Of a DNA stretch of 64,000 nucleotides, positions 46,571-60,315 are shown piece after piece. A program made the translations under genes and the position numbers. The notes beneath the pieces were generated by a model. The model did not search any database. It had not been told where the DNA came from and worked only from the letters and a program-made list of their open reading frames with translations. The DNA comes from Camillea tinctor (lineage: Eukaryota > Ascomycota > Sordariomycetes > Xylariales > Xylariaceae): the NCBI GenBank assembly GCA_022578605.1, contig MU394084.1, positions 348,668-412,667 of the forward strand, read 5' to 3'. Numbering within the stretch: position 1 is the stretch's first letter; every line of letters starts with the position of its first letter.

Positions 46571-49500
46571 TTACACAAACATGACAGCAAGAGCACAGCA
46601 CAAACAAGCAAACATCGATTGATGAACCCTGGATGGCTTACGAGCAGAACTGCTCCTTGTACGAGCTGTACTGCAAAGACGGCGACACAATGCACAGGTC
46701 GGGATGTTCGCCAGTGGTACAAGATATTAGGAATACATAGCACGACGCCATGCGAGGGCCGACACTAACGTGGAGAAGGGCAAAGCCACAGTGGCACGAC
46801 AGCGCAAGCGAAGATGCAGGTGCCATTCATGACGCTGGCGACGGTGAGATGTCTCTCCGTGGTCAGGGAGGAAAGTGATGCAAACCGACCGCCGAAACCA
46901 GGCTGCCCGGAGTTCGTTCGATTCTCTAGCTGGCTCATGAGATCTCTCCTACTGGCTCCCCTTATCAATAAGATTGCAAGGAGATACTAGGTTAGTAGGT
47001 GTAGGTATAGGTAAATCACTTATGCTAATATCTACCCGCTTCTCTCCCCTGGTTCGCGCACAAGCACTCTACTATTCGCACTAGAAGGAAAGCAAGAAAA
47101 GCCTAGGTATTCTACGCTCCTCATAGGGCGTTCATATGGTGCGACGGCAATAAAGATGTCTGGATGCGCGGACATATATGTGGGTGAAGGGATCATTGCT
47201 ATAAGGGTACTGACAAACTCATCCTGGCCTAGGGCTGAAAATACGGTGTGAGATGAAGTCACTTACTCTACTCATGAAGGAAGATGTGCCGCACATGCTT
47301 CCTCAGATCATGCGAGACTACGGCGAAGTTTTGAGAATGCCGGCCGGGACACGGCGCTGATAGATGAATGAATGTCGAGGCACCTAGTCGGTAAGACCCA
47401 TGGACAACCATGGTCTTAACACATATGCGGCTGACAACTAAATCACCATCCTGTGTGACAAATACCTCATCACTTGTTAGGCCAGACAGAGGAATGACCT
47501 GGAAGTTCTTGGTTTGACTGGCTTGGGACAGCGAATCCTCTGTGCCTTAGCTCAACAGGGCCCTTTGCTACCGCCTCTAGGATAAGTACTATATGATTAT
47601 GTCTTTCTGGTATAAACCTGGAAAAGAGGAACGAACCCAGGGCAAATCGACAGACGAGACCAATCAAAGAACATCGTTGGGAAATAGGGACACAAGGGTC
47701 TAGGTGCCTATGATCCCATAATGAACCCCGGTGGGCACATACATGGTGACCATGCTCCCCCATACGCCAAGACCAGGAAAAATAGATTTTGTGATTGAAC
47801 GACCGTGCTATCATCTGTTTCGGTAGCTCCTGAGATGTAATGCACTGGTACTAGGCTCACAGTCAAGCCAACACGACTTGCGTGTGTTGTAATTTGGCCA
47901 GCAGTCTGCCGGTTAACAAGCTTACTAGGTTAGCATTTTTATGGACCTCTTCAAAGGGGCTCCGGGTATTGAATGTTTCTCTTTTCTTTTTGTTAACGCA
48001 GTATGTAGGCACGCCACTATGTTCTATACACTAGGTACACCAACCCAGGCTCATCTCCAAGCCCTGTGGCGGTAGCCTTGATGTAAAGGAACGAGCACGA
48101 ACCGCTAGCGATTGTTGGATGGCGCCGATATTCGTCGGGGCATCATCTCGTCATCATCGGTGTCCGTGTCGGTTAGGAGGAGGAATCTGCAGGTACGGTG
48201 ATACGCGAGCTGCAAAGCTTGTGCCATTTCTCCCACCTGTGACCTATGATCGTATCGGCAAACAAGCGGTATTTTCTCTCACATGGAAAATATGTATCCC
48301 GTATCTCCACACGGACCGACCGGGGTGTTTCGTTTTGACAACCACAGATGCCCCGTGGGTGAAATATGGCCAAAACTATCAGATCATACTGAGCTATTCT
48401 AGTATTATAGATGCTTATCAAAACGACGATCTCAAGGCGGTAAGAAGCGGCTCTAGTGTAGCAGCATTGCATTTCCAAGGCAGCAACTTTTCCTTCGAGT
48501 CTATACTGCTGTTGTCTGCTATACTACATTGTACCAGCAGGGGCCCTGGACCAATCCTTCATAGCTATAGCTCTCCCCGGATTTACCAGTACCAACAATG
48601 GACCGATCAACGTCTTGGTAAGAGTGGTTATTGGATGTCATAAAGCTGGGACCTTGCGCACCATTGGACCGCGTTCTCTCAAAAGCATCTTTCTTCGGTT
48701 TTCCCGTTGTGTTCCCGAAGGTCTTTCGCTTTCCGCGAATCCCGCCTAGGACCCGTCTCTTTCTCGGAGGGGTAAACGAGTAGACCTACCTAGCGACTAG
48801 GGGGTATTGTGATTATTATGTATATCGGCTTGGACAACACCACATAACACCAACGGCGCCGGTCTCTTCGGTCTGCTGTACGATATGCCAGATACTAGTT
48901 ACTACGGCACACACACTGCGATACCAACTAAATGGACACCGAGCTGGTAACACATTTCACACACACGAGCCACTTAACAAAGTCTTAGGTGGGGAATCCT
49001 TTAGTATTTTCCTTGATCGATCGATGATGCCACATTCACGCTTTCTATTATAATACAGGGCTCTATGCAAGGCCATATGAGACCGGCGATATTGCAGGTG
49101 CGCAAGATTTCTCGACCGACCCCTTGGTGGCCGACCTATCCTCGAGGGGCTAACCGGCCCCATTCTGATAACCCCTATTCGACTTAACTCCTGATGCATT
49201 CAAATACACTTCGGGTGAAAAAAACGCCAGAAATCTCACAATCTAGTGTTTAAAACCGGAGGCTCCATCTCTTCGCTTCTTCATAGTGTGCGTGCGTGCG
49301 TGCGTGTGCGTTTGTGCGTATACACGAGCATAAGCTACCTAGTACCGCGGAAAGGTGCAGAAAACCTCACGATAGGTGCTACGCCAAGACGGCCAGTTAG
49401 TGCAATGACCCATGGCACAAACCAACGGTGGCTCCAGCTCGCAAATAAACCACATTTTCTCCGTATCATCTGAGCTCCTGCAATTGGAAACGAGAGGGGC

Positions 49501-52500
49501 ATGCCATGGAAAACGATCACCACTTGGGGGTTACGACATCAGAAGGAGCTCGATAGTGGGTGACGCCAATCGTCAACATTTGTGATCTGTCACGTAGCTC
49601 AAAGATGACCGAGTAGATTGGATCTTCCTTCTCCCGATGAAACATAACCTTGAATTAATCGTCTAGCCAGCCAACTTATCCATCAATCCATACTACATCA
49701 TACATGGCAAAGATTACCCGTCCCCTAATATATGCCTGCTTCCATTCCGCGCGGCATGCCTTATTTGCTGTAGCTATCTGCTGCAAGGCCAGAAGAGGTG
49801 GACAGCTTACAGCCAGCCAAACAACCAGACAGCCAGCAACACCACGGTGGCGGCCGCGCGTGGTACCTGTTTTTTAAAAAGTCTCTTATTATCAAGAGTA
49901 CAATACCCACCTGTACAGAGCCAACTCCGCCTTCTTGACGAGTGCCGTCGTCGAAAATGCTACCCTCCCATTTTTTTTTCATCTCTCGCGGCCGACCGAT
50001 CCGATTCACTATCATACTCTGCATACCCCAGTTACCAACTAATCTGTCTTGTCATGTTCATCCCCACCATCCCCATGGTAGAATGGGGGGATCCAAGCAG
50101 CAGACAAGACCAGACAAGACAACTCATCAACATCCACAGATCCCACAATATCACAACACCATATCCTTACGACCTTGGCTAGGTAGGGCAGAGAGACAAA
50201 CAGACCAGCCAACTATGTATTAACTACCCCTCTATTTGCAGCACGCGCTTCCTGCGTCCGGCAAAACGGCATCTTATTGGCTTGATGAAAGTGTCACAAT
50301 CCGCTCCCGGTCCGCCTGCCCACCAGCAGCGAGGTCGTGATTATCTACTTGAATCCTGGGATGAACTCCCGTCCTCTTGCACGTCTCGATTATCCGAATT
50401 TTGCGGGATGATTCTCATGCATACTGTCTACTTCTTTTTATTCTCCCCCCTTTCCCTCCCTCTTCTTTTTGTGCTTTCGTCTCCGGTGTAATTCATTCTC
50501 GTGCCCTGGAATATTTTTTTGAAAACGAATGGGAGCCAAATCCGCGAAGCTCTATTGCGTGTGCCTATGATATGTTGCTTAGTCGCCTGCATTTCCGCTC
50601 GGTCCATCCGACAATATTCTCGTCCTTTCCTAGTTACGATTATCTTGCGCCAACCAGCCTAGAGCAGCTAGGTATCTTCCTCACTGCTCGAGCATTACTT
50701 ACAGTAGCGTGCATAACCGTCAAATGGTAAGAGGTAGGTTAGAAAGGAGATTCATGGAGCAGTGCCGATTAATCGTCTCCCGGGGAGAAAAACCACATAG
50801 TTTCAATGGGACGTTTAAGTCTCAGACATACAGCCATCGCGTGCATACTGATGTCCCTTTTTGTTTTACTATTTAGCTTCCCGTCATGGAAATCTACCGA
50901 AACTTTATTTATGCCACATGTATCCGTATGCAGAGTATCATATTGGAAATATTCTAAGATCCTACTCTACCGTGTTCTACCCTGCTCTCCCATCCGAAGC
51001 AGCAACAACAGCCAACCACTACTAACTACTGGTGGTAGTAGTAATAGCAGCAGCAGCTACATGTATCATTCCCATCAACCAAACAGATGGGACAGAAAAG
51101 AAGGGAGGGGCAGGAGGGACCGTGTGGGAGGATGAGAAACCTCCTATGTCGCCCCTCCATATACACCCAGCTGCTGCAGCGTAGAGTCGTATTCGGTACA
51201 AAACATACGTGCATACATCGTCTTCCCGTGTGCGAACCGTGCCATCCGCGGCACGCATCCGTCATGCCGATCCTCCGCGTCCCTCCTGTCTTGTCCTGCG
51301 TGCATGCGATATCCATTTAACTAGCTGGCTGGCTGGCTGACCTTTCTTTTGAAAGGGGATAGGAAGTTTCATCCCCCGCGAACGACGCAATATGACAAGC
51401 AGCAATGACATATTGGTTGATTGGTAGATCGATCAGTTCGATGACCGAAGCTATCCTTTTTATTCCCCCTGCGGAGTAAATTCCGTTGTGGAATCCCAGA
51501 ATCCTATTAGGCACCACGGGGATTCTATAACCTAGATATCCTCCCCCTTCCCCTGAATCCCCTTATATCGTTCTCCCACGCTTTGCACTTATTTTTATGC
51601 GCCTACGTCTATGGATGAAATAAACACTTCCCCGGTAGTCTGCAGCCGATGGGAGGGGCAGCCGTATAGATACTGCCAACCGGAGCTTTGTGGAAGTAAC
51701 GGCGGCGGCGGCGGCAGCGGCAAACCGTGCCGGGCTTGCTGCTTGCTTCCTTTAATTTGCGAGTCCCATATCTAGATCACCATGACTCATGGATGATAGC
51801 CATATTCGATATGTGCGTATCTGTGTGTGTATCTGTGTGCGTACGCGCGCGTGTTTTGCTTGCTTACCTGCTTGCTTACCTACTTGTGCCGTATGTACGC
51901 ATCCTCCCACTGCCGCCGCGGCAGCAGCAACAACAGAAATATATACAGTATCCACGGGGTCTACGCACACCTCCTTTACCCTCCCCCCATGTCCATGTAA
52001 AAGCAAGACTAGGTTACCCAAGAGATTTATATCTGCGATTGGATATTGCGCTTAGAGAGATGGGATGGAGTGGCCAGGGGGGAGGGCAAGGGGGATTGGT
52101 ATACGATGGACACGGAGAGATGTTGAAGCTACAATCTGGACCACTCGTGTAATTCTCTTTTTTTGTGAAACATATTAACCCGCTGCCAGGGGAAGCCCCG
52201 TTATCAACGGGCGTGAATGGATTCTAGGTTATATATCAAGACCGGGGGAAGATAAAAATGAGAGGGGTAAGTGTATTATTCCTTATTCCCAATTGCCTAC
52301 CTACCTACCTACCTAGGTTACCTAACGGCTTCAGCTTCTTCTTCGTTGAAATCCTTTCTATCCTTCTTCGTCTTCTTCTCTTACTTATTCTTACTTACTT
52401 CTTCAACTCCCTTGACAGCGCACGACAGGTAGGAGACACAGGCACAACAAAAGCCACATATGCAGCACACAAAATATATATAGATATACTTCTACTTACC

Positions 52501-54515
52501 TAGGCACACATCATCGACGTACATATGTATATCGACAGGCGGATCTGCTTCCTATTTGCACGTTGTGGTAGAATTGCCCGCGTCGAAGCCCCTCCACTCC
52601 CCTTCTACCCCTTTCAACCCCTCCCTGCAATGCGGGCGTGCGGGTGTGGCCGCGTTGCTGCTTGCTGCGTGTTACCCGTCCCTCCATCCATCAATACATC
52701 CCTCCCCCCTCTCCCCCCTGGCCTTGCTCTTACACACACATACCTAATCTGAATGTTCACTTTTCTTTTTTTCATTATTCTTCAATGTTCTAGTCGTATA
52801 TTCTCTCTTTGCTCTGATGATATTTTTGTGTAGTTTTTCTGTTAAGGTTCTTGCATCATGGTCGTAAGAAGAGAGAAGCATATCCCGTTTGCTTTTTGCT
52901 CAACGACTACCTGGGGGTTAGGTACGTAAAGAAACCTCCCTTGTGGCAAGCTGTATACTCTTGATACTATCCCACCCTCCTTCTTCCCATCCTCGTTACA
53001 CATGTGTAAAGTTCTTTACCGATAGGATATTACCTAATATCCTATCTCTTCATTTTCATTTCTTTATCAGTCTTCTTTTTTAGAATAAAAGAAAAGAAAA
53101 GTAAAGGGGGAAAGGGGGGGCAAAAGCAAAAAGAAGCTTAAGAATAAGCACGCATATGCGTGCCAAGGACGCGAGAGAGAAAAAAAAAAAACCACACTCA
53201 CACACACATGATTCTAGACACGTCCACCTTATTAACTACATACAGCTCCAGGTGGTAAAGGGTCAGGGGAGAAAGGAAGAGGCAATGACTAGTCAGGTCG
53301 AGGCTTGCTGTGGTGTGTGAGTGCGTGCGCCATACAAGCAAGCCCCCCTCCCCAGTCTTCGGATACTCCCGTATATTATATTATATTAACCTCCCCTACA
53401 TAGCGATGTACGAGGGTTTATGGGTATGTACGAGAGTGGGAGCGCACACGGTGGTGACTAGCGGCGCCGGCGGCGGAGGGGCGTAAGGGGGGTAGGTAAG
53501 TAGGAAAGGGAGGGGAAAAAAAGAAAAAAGAAAGCGGTAGTGTAATGTATTGTCTGCCATGTAGCCTAGGGATAGGGTAAAGAAAGCAAACAAACAGAAA
53601 AATTTTTTGATATGTATGCGCGCGCGTGGTGGTGTCTGTGTGTTTTGGAATTAGACGGATATGGATGGACGAGATGAATGGCTTGTGTTAAAGGACCATG
53701 CATGCTCCTATCCGTCGGTCTCGAGATGCGAGGAAGGGAAAAGGGAGGAAGAATAAAGATAGGCCCCCCGGACTTTCTTGTCTGTGCTGCTGGTCTGACA
53801 TATGACATTTGGTTTGATTATTGGAGAGAAACGGGTGAAGGGCAGGAAGGAAGATGATAAAGAAACTTTTGTTTCTTCTTCTTAGGAGCGATCTCGGTGC
53901 GCTTTGATTTCCTTTGGCTTTTTTTTTCATTTTGCTTTTTTTTTTTTTCTATTTTCACCTCCGTTGATGTGTGCGTGTTTGGTGTTCGATCCGAAAATTA
54001 TATGCGGGGGAAATCTCGCGATAACGAGTAAACTACGTAGGTACGACAGCATGTTTTTCTTCTGGGAAGTCCTGTAAAAAATTAACTAGTTAGAAAATGG
54101 AAAGGGAAAGGGTTGAGGAGTAAGAACCGCTATTGTTTAGCCGCTCCTCTGCGTAGGTTACTCTTACCCTTGTTTGGCTCTCTGTTCTTCCCTTTTTGCT
54201 TGCTGGCCCCCCTTTCCGTGATACCACACGTAGTACGTAAAGAGAGTACAAACAGAGTTTAGGCGTCTTGAACATCTGCCCAAAGAATGAAAAAGGAGAG
54301 GGTGATGTGAATACTGATTCTCTTCCAGCTCGACTGCTCAGCCACCGGGCTTCGCATGTGATAGTTTGGCTTTTTTTTTCTTCGGTCCGTTCCCATTCTA
54401 AACTTCATCCCTGTTGCTGTCCACCGCGTAAGGGCAGCATCAGATGACCGACAGATCTTCGGGAGGTTGATGGGCAAGGCGGGTGCTCGGGGTCTCGTAT
54501 GGTTGTCAAACGCCA

Positions 54516-54537
54516 CCCCCCCCCCCCCCCCCCCCCC
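54516..54537. repeat. Poly-C tract of 22
   Basis: This is an uninterrupted run of 22 C in an intergenic region. Length may be uncertain because of slippage. Confidence 0.9.
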
Positions 54538-57500
54538 TATCCCTAGCCGTGAATACTTCCTGTTGCGCTGACCGACTTAGGTATATAGGGAACGAAAGTC
54601 TGATCAAGGGAAAGTTGATCAGTAAGTTTTGGACATGTGATAATATCATGATCACTTCTCACCGATTCTTCGTTAATCTCATTGATCATCTCTTAATTGT
54701 GTAACCGGATATGTGACCATTTCTAGGGGAGGAATATTAGAAGCTGGGATCAGAGCGAGGGGGGAGCCTCAAAACCTCACCGAGATTAAGTTAAAATATC
54801 ACGATCTGATAACCAGGTTGGTACGTAGAATTTGAAAAGTGAAAACCCACTGTCATGGACGGGATCCGGCTTGCAGATGTCTCGGCCGCAAGCAAACAGT
54901 TACCGCGCATATGACGGGTTTCTGTATCGAGAATAAACTGGAGCGCCTCAAGACCCTCCGAGTTCCAGCTTGGCTGTTCTTATATCACGAGCAACCTCCT
55001 CGTTATCTTCACTGTTAAGCCATGTCTAGGAGGGGAACTGTGACGGCTCACCGATCATATCACATTAACATCACTATTTACCCCTCCAACTCCTTTGACG
55101 CGGGCATTCCTCTGTTTCGAAAACGTCGAGCTCATCGGAGCCGTGCATAGGCGTCCCAGGGAGAGAACATGTGCGTTTACAAGCCATTTTCTTCATTACA
55201 GAACCATACTTAGAAAAAGAAAAGATGAATATATCGTGATAAGATCTACGTGCCGTTCGTATAGCCAGAGTTATTAAACGAAACCGGCACGGATGAGGGC
55301 TCACGAGCATGATGACATGTCAATATTGTGATATATTCAGCCGCAGAATAACTAACTATAAGGATCATGAACTCTTTTTCTTCGTTCCCTGCAGCCGAAG
55401 GGGCCAGCCTGATCAGTTTTTTTCTTCTTTTTATTGGGAAATTCATAAAGAAAAGGGGGGAGAAAAGAAAAGAAAAAATAATATGCGCCAAGGATCGTCA
55501 GAGATCTATGAGCCAGTCAAAAAGCAAGGATCGAGACGATTTGACATATTTATTTCCCTTGAAGGTGAGGTGGCGGGGTCCTTGCAATATCGATGTATTT
55601 ATACTATCCGCGGTACGCGGCGATCTCGTCGACACCATCACGTCTTCAAGAAGGTGTGATCTTCAAGAAACCTGGCTTGGTTTACGTCCTCATCCGCCTG
55701 AATTTTCCACTTTCCGCACTGGTTACAACAGCTAAATTATATTTAGCAACTCAACTGTACTGTGTGTAGCTCTCTAATGGTGGATACACAGTATCAAACG
55801 ACCCGTCTTAGAGGAAGGCTAATCGTTATATCGCATTGAAAATGAGTATTCATTCACTCTGTCATACACGGAAGAAATTTTGAGTTTTGAAGTGTATGGA
55901 AAGTAATATATGTTTGTTGGGCCATGTGATCATTTAGACGGACCTTTTCTCTCTCCTAGAAATAAGCGTATACATGATCCATACCTAAGAACTATAAGAG
56001 TAGAGGTTAGTACCTATGAGACATGATAAAATGCCTCCCTTAAATTGTCCTTAAAGGTTCTTTTTACAGACCTCCTCTATAATAGGAATAATTTAAACAA
56101 ATAACGTCGCATCTTCGTCGTAGGTTATATCTATACGTGCCATACATTAACTATACTCTAATTATACATACGGACAAATAAAGAAAAGTTTGAATCCAGT
56201 ATTAGGCATATTTATTAAAAACTATACTAAACCTCACATACCTAACACAACAGAGGAATTGTAAACAAGAAAAAAAGGGGAACCGAAGGTCCTTTTTACT
56301 CAAAAAGAATTACTAATTAATTATACCCAAAGTTAGTATTGCTGCCGCGTAGAAAGTTCAAATCTTTTTCGTAGGTAGTCCGCAACCTAATACCTTATCT
56401 CCATATATATTGAGCTCACATGAGACCCGGCCCTGTTATTGTGCCGTGGGAAGACACAGTATCTTGGCAGCTATTTCGCTTGTCTAGTGCCGATTTCTCT
56501 TTGATCATCCTAAATCTGATCGATAAGCAGGAGCTCTAACATCTACCGGTGGATTATACTTCTTAGTTGGGCTTATAGCTTCATAGATTTTTTTGGGCTA
56601 AGATCGTCATCTTAGGGTTAAACAAAGATATAAAGTCGACATTGTTGAAGAAAATGGCTAACCACACAGCGGAAGGTCTCTATCATCCTGCTAATGTACC
56701 ATATAGGGGAGCTAGTGATCCAAAATGTCAAGTTAGTGGCAGTTATGATCATATATACCTATATATAGCAAGAACGTGACTTAAATATAGTCAACTGGCT
56801 CTACTTTGACCCCTTCTTTGACTTGGCCTTCAACTTCTCGACTATCAATATCCAATGTCAGCTCTTAATTTTGACTCTGCTACTTAATCATCTCAGTTAA
56901 GTGGTTTGGCAACCTTAGCATGATTCACATACTATTACGGGTTGCGGCTGTGTCAGTTTTGCATGTGTTTCCACATCTATTGCTCCCATATATTTTTAGG
57001 TTCTTGGGGTGGGATGCGACTTTAGCATCACGAAGGCCCCGTTATGAAATCTGGTCTCCACTCTATAGGACCTGTTGCGGTATTAATTAGAATCACAAAA
57101 GAATCACTACGGAACTGTACTAGGATTTAGTAGCCTCCCCTTCTCAACTATAGCCTGACATTCGGTTTAGTACCTAGTATAGATATTTGTTGAGCACTGA
57201 TATTGAACCATTCAAGCGACCTCCCTACAGACAATATCATGAATCAATCCATAACTGGGGTGTATACCAATATAGAAATTTTAGGTAAAACAAATTTATG
57301 GTTTCACATGCTTTCCATCTTGAGGAATTCTAGAACTTTTCTTCGCCTTCACTGATTTTGTGGAGAGTGATTTTAGGTCCTGGGAAGCATGACTATATGG
57401 TCGGCATTATGATTGCAGTTTGAATCGTCCAAGACTCAAGATCTCAGGAGGGCTGGATATACTTCCTAATTATAGATAAGAAAAGGCTGGGCGTTTCCCT

Positions 57501-58566
57501 GCCAAGCTGAGTCAAGGAACGATAGTATGCATCAAACACCTGGTCCAAGGTCAGCGCCAAGGGAATACCTGACGCGCGCTATATCACATGTTCCTTAATA
57601 TGTTGATAGCTGAGGAATGACCTAGGGAACCAGTGGGTAGGGATACCCGGATCCTTTTTAGAAGAGGAATAGAGTGGTTGCTGACATTAAATCCAAGGAC
57701 TGGGCAATGCTGTTGTTGGCGATGCATGAAGTGAACGGGATATAAGTTGGGCGATCTTCTCCATAATGGTGACGCTACTGACAACTACCGAGATGACTAA
57801 CCTCAGTCTAGCTGGGCAGGGACATATAAGAAAGAGAAGCCCTCGAAGATATCTATTTACTGCTTGGCGAATATGAATTTTTACAAGAATATTATCATGT
57901 TAATTCGTCCTGTTTTGATCTCGGCAGATAGCCAATGCACCGGAATCACATAAGTAACTACCGATACATTAGACTATTCACTCACCGCACCTCTTGGTCT
58001 GCAAACAATTGTTAGCCAAGACAATGAGATGTAAACAAGAGCTCAGACGCCCAAGACAATGCCGGGGACGATCCAATTCCCAAGAGCCTAGGCGCCGAGT
58101 CTCTGACGAGGGTGGCGGTCTTGGTATTTCTTCGTAAAAAGAAGATTAGCAGAAAAAGGTTGATCTACACATGTAGATAGTCAGGCGATACCCGTCAGCC
58201 TCTCTACTCGCTCTTGTTCCCGGTAAGAACACGATAGGAGGGTTTCTCGAAATAATAACCAAGATGTCATTTTCTAGTAAGTTGAGAGGTATATAGTAGG
58301 ATCTGACGCGAGGTAAGATGGTAGAACCCGAAAGCTTGGCTCGTCCTCGGCCTTCCTTGGCGGCGCTCCCGCGAACCGTACTTACGACGACCGGGGGTCA
58401 AGGTCGATCGGTGCACCGGCCTTGTCCATAGCTTGAAACGCCGTAAATGGGGTTTAAGCCTAATTATGTACATATGCCTATTTATGTAAACTGGGAAACG
58501 GTAGTTGTTTCGCTGGCCATCGGTCATCCCCGGATTCTTTTTATATCAATGCGGCCGAGCCCCTTT

Positions 58567-58578
58567 TATATATATATA
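58567..58578 (+). promoter_or_regulatory. TATA element of the small secreted protein gene
   Basis: Six TA units follow CCCTTT, about 156 bases before the ATG at 58734. The intervening sequence is a CA-rich and A/T-rich leader. Position and sequence fit a fungal TATA promoter; this is inferred. Confidence 0.45.
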
Positions 58579-58733
58579 CCTGCTCCGTTCCCTCTGCCTA
58601 CTAACAAGAACTAGTCTTCACACTCACTCACACAGAGACCTCCATCAATACGCTACATATTTCATTCAGTGATCCCCAATCACAAATTCTTTTATATAAC
58701 CCTTTAATTCAATCTCCAAGATAATCAAAAACA

Positions 58734-58952
58734 ATGCAGTTCTCACCGCTCACCACTGTTCTTGCGCTTTTCTCGCTCGCCACCTTAGCCGTGGCCGCGC
58801 CCGGAAACACGCTGGCCGCACGGCAATTCTACAACGGCCCTTGCACGACGTCGAACTGCGGCGCTAGCGGCAAGCAGTGCGGCTCCGGATATATATGCGT
58901 GAGATACCCGAGCATCACCGAGCCTCAAGGTTGTACCTGCAGCACCGGCTGA
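58734..58952 (+). CDS. Small secreted cysteine-rich protein (candidate effector)
   Basis: This is a single-exon gene for 72 residues. The first ~21 residues are a typical signal peptide (MQFS, hydrophobic core, cleavage near VAA-AP). A short propeptide-like stretch ending in LAAR may follow. The mature part of about 40 residues holds six cysteines at 37, 42, 49, 55, 67 and 69, spaced C-x4-C-x6-C-x5-C-x11-C-x1-C, which suggests three disulfides in a compact knot. It is rich in Gly, Ser and Thr. I recognise no named family, and the function is unknown; similar small proteins in fungi act on hosts, competitors or the fungal wall. The start AACAATG is in a favourable context and a TATA element lies upstream. 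It is the last gene before the AT-rich block. Confidence 0.75.
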   Translation: MQFSPLTTVLALFSLATLAVAAPGNTLAARQFYNGPCTTSNCGASGKQCGSGYICVRYPSITEPQGCTCSTG

Positions 58953-60315
58953 GGCATCCGCCCTTCTTGAACAACATCTACCCTCTCCCCTTTCGAAGTA
59001 TACCTTGCAGTATTATGGGATCCAAAGGGGTGACATAGAAACGCACAACAAGGCTTGTTTTGATTTATGGATGCTGGAATTGAGTGGCTGCGAAAGGTCA
59101 AATGGAGGAGGGAAATATCATGGGAGGGGGGCTGTTCGTTCATTTCGGCTTTGTTAGGATAAACAGAGTGAAGGATTTTGAAAGAAAACATGACGGGTTA
59201 CTATTCCAAGGATACGTGAAACGATAAACCAGCGGCGAACTCATGGAGGCATGACAAATATACGCTTCATGCCAATAGACTCTAGACAATAAAAGCGTGG
59301 CGTTCGAATTGGAAATTCTCTGTTCACTGGGTTTCAATGCAATGAATCTAACAGGTTTTAAAATGTGCCCATGACCTAGGTAACTGGATAGAAGGGTAGA
59401 TGCACTAGATTCAGAAAATAGAAGCAAGTGAGCACTGCTAAGCTACTCAAGGTCAGCGTCGTGTACGGCAACTCTCGTATCGTAATTTACAGTTAGCTAC
59501 CACGTCAGTCAAAAGTAGTGTGCTAGATCATAGAGTACAAAATATCACGTACCTAGTAAGGGTACGACGAGAGTGGTCAACTTATAAGCCACCGTATCAA
59601 TGTTAGTTGTAGTTCTAGTCTCCACACGACAACATCGTGATTACCCAAGAGCTTGCTAGGGTCACCTTGGCAGTGTCGCTGTGGCCAAAGCCCCTGAGTC
59701 ATTCCATATCAAACCTATGACACTCAGTAGAAGTAGATTTTCTATTGTGTCGACTTACACTATTTATATGGAACGATTAGATGCCATTCGCAGTAGTGTG
59801 TTTCCGCTCAAAGTTAAGGAAGTAAGAAGCTTCAATTCACCCCATCGTGATCAAGATAAACTGCAGCTTTTAGAGTAAGAATACCCTAAGTATTAGAAGT
59901 GTAGTAAAGGCGAAGAACTCAAATATGTCCACTTTGAGACTGAGTAAAAGCACCCACTTCTTGTAAAAGAAAGGTTCTAAGGTCTCAGAGTACCGTAGAA
60001 CGAGAGTCTTGAACTCGCTACCAAGTTAAAACTACAATTCAACATACAAAGGTTCACATCTATAGTTAGGAATTAGACGATGCAGGTATTCTATCGATAT
60101 TATTATTCTATTAGAGGTGGAAAGGGCCTAAGTTAATTAGCTATTGAGTTCAGTCTATTGCTGAGGGGTTGTGATGCGAGGGGAATAGGGACAATGGTGT
60201 TGGATGGGGATTCTATGTCTGGACAACAAATATCTGGCTAGCAGATATGTTACCCCCAGATGTTAAAATAGGTGGTCTGTGCGTCCCACACCTATGCTGT
60301 ATATATAAGACATCT
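58953..60315. other. Flank between the secreted-protein gene and the AT-rich block
   Basis: No supported gene. It includes the 3' flank of the small secreted-protein gene and an ACCTAGGT palindrome at 59374. Open frames of 65-95 codons show no recognisable features. Confidence 0.5.

Larger units (their letters stand above)
43307..58733. other. 15-kb gene-poor region
   Basis: No open frame here carries a domain or motif I recognise, and none of the longer frames joins to another by sensible introns. The longest is 174 codons at 48119-48643 (+), which has no signal peptide and no known family. The stretch includes microsatellites, an ACCTAGGT element at 45298 and another at 52311, a GC-rich palindrome at 46552, a C run at 54516, and from about 55.7 kb onward a more AT-rich sequence with many stops in all frames. 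Species-specific genes or non-coding RNAs could be hidden here. Confidence 0.5.

Noticed and set aside
48119..48643. Open frame of 174 codons
   Set aside because: It has no signal peptide, motif, plausible promoter or intron partners and no family I recognise. In a 15-kb desert one frame of this length can arise by chance.
57280..57960. Possible degenerate retrotransposon gag on the plus strand, with W/Q/R codons apparently changed to stops
   Set aside because: The reading needs many repaired stops and shows no diagnostic zinc-knuckle, protease or integrase motif. No long terminal repeats were found.
59985..60060. tRNA-like folding on the minus strand (D-arm-like and anticodon-stem-like pieces)
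   Set aside because: No acceptor stem pairs, the loop lacks U33 and the T arm is not formed. It is probably chance.
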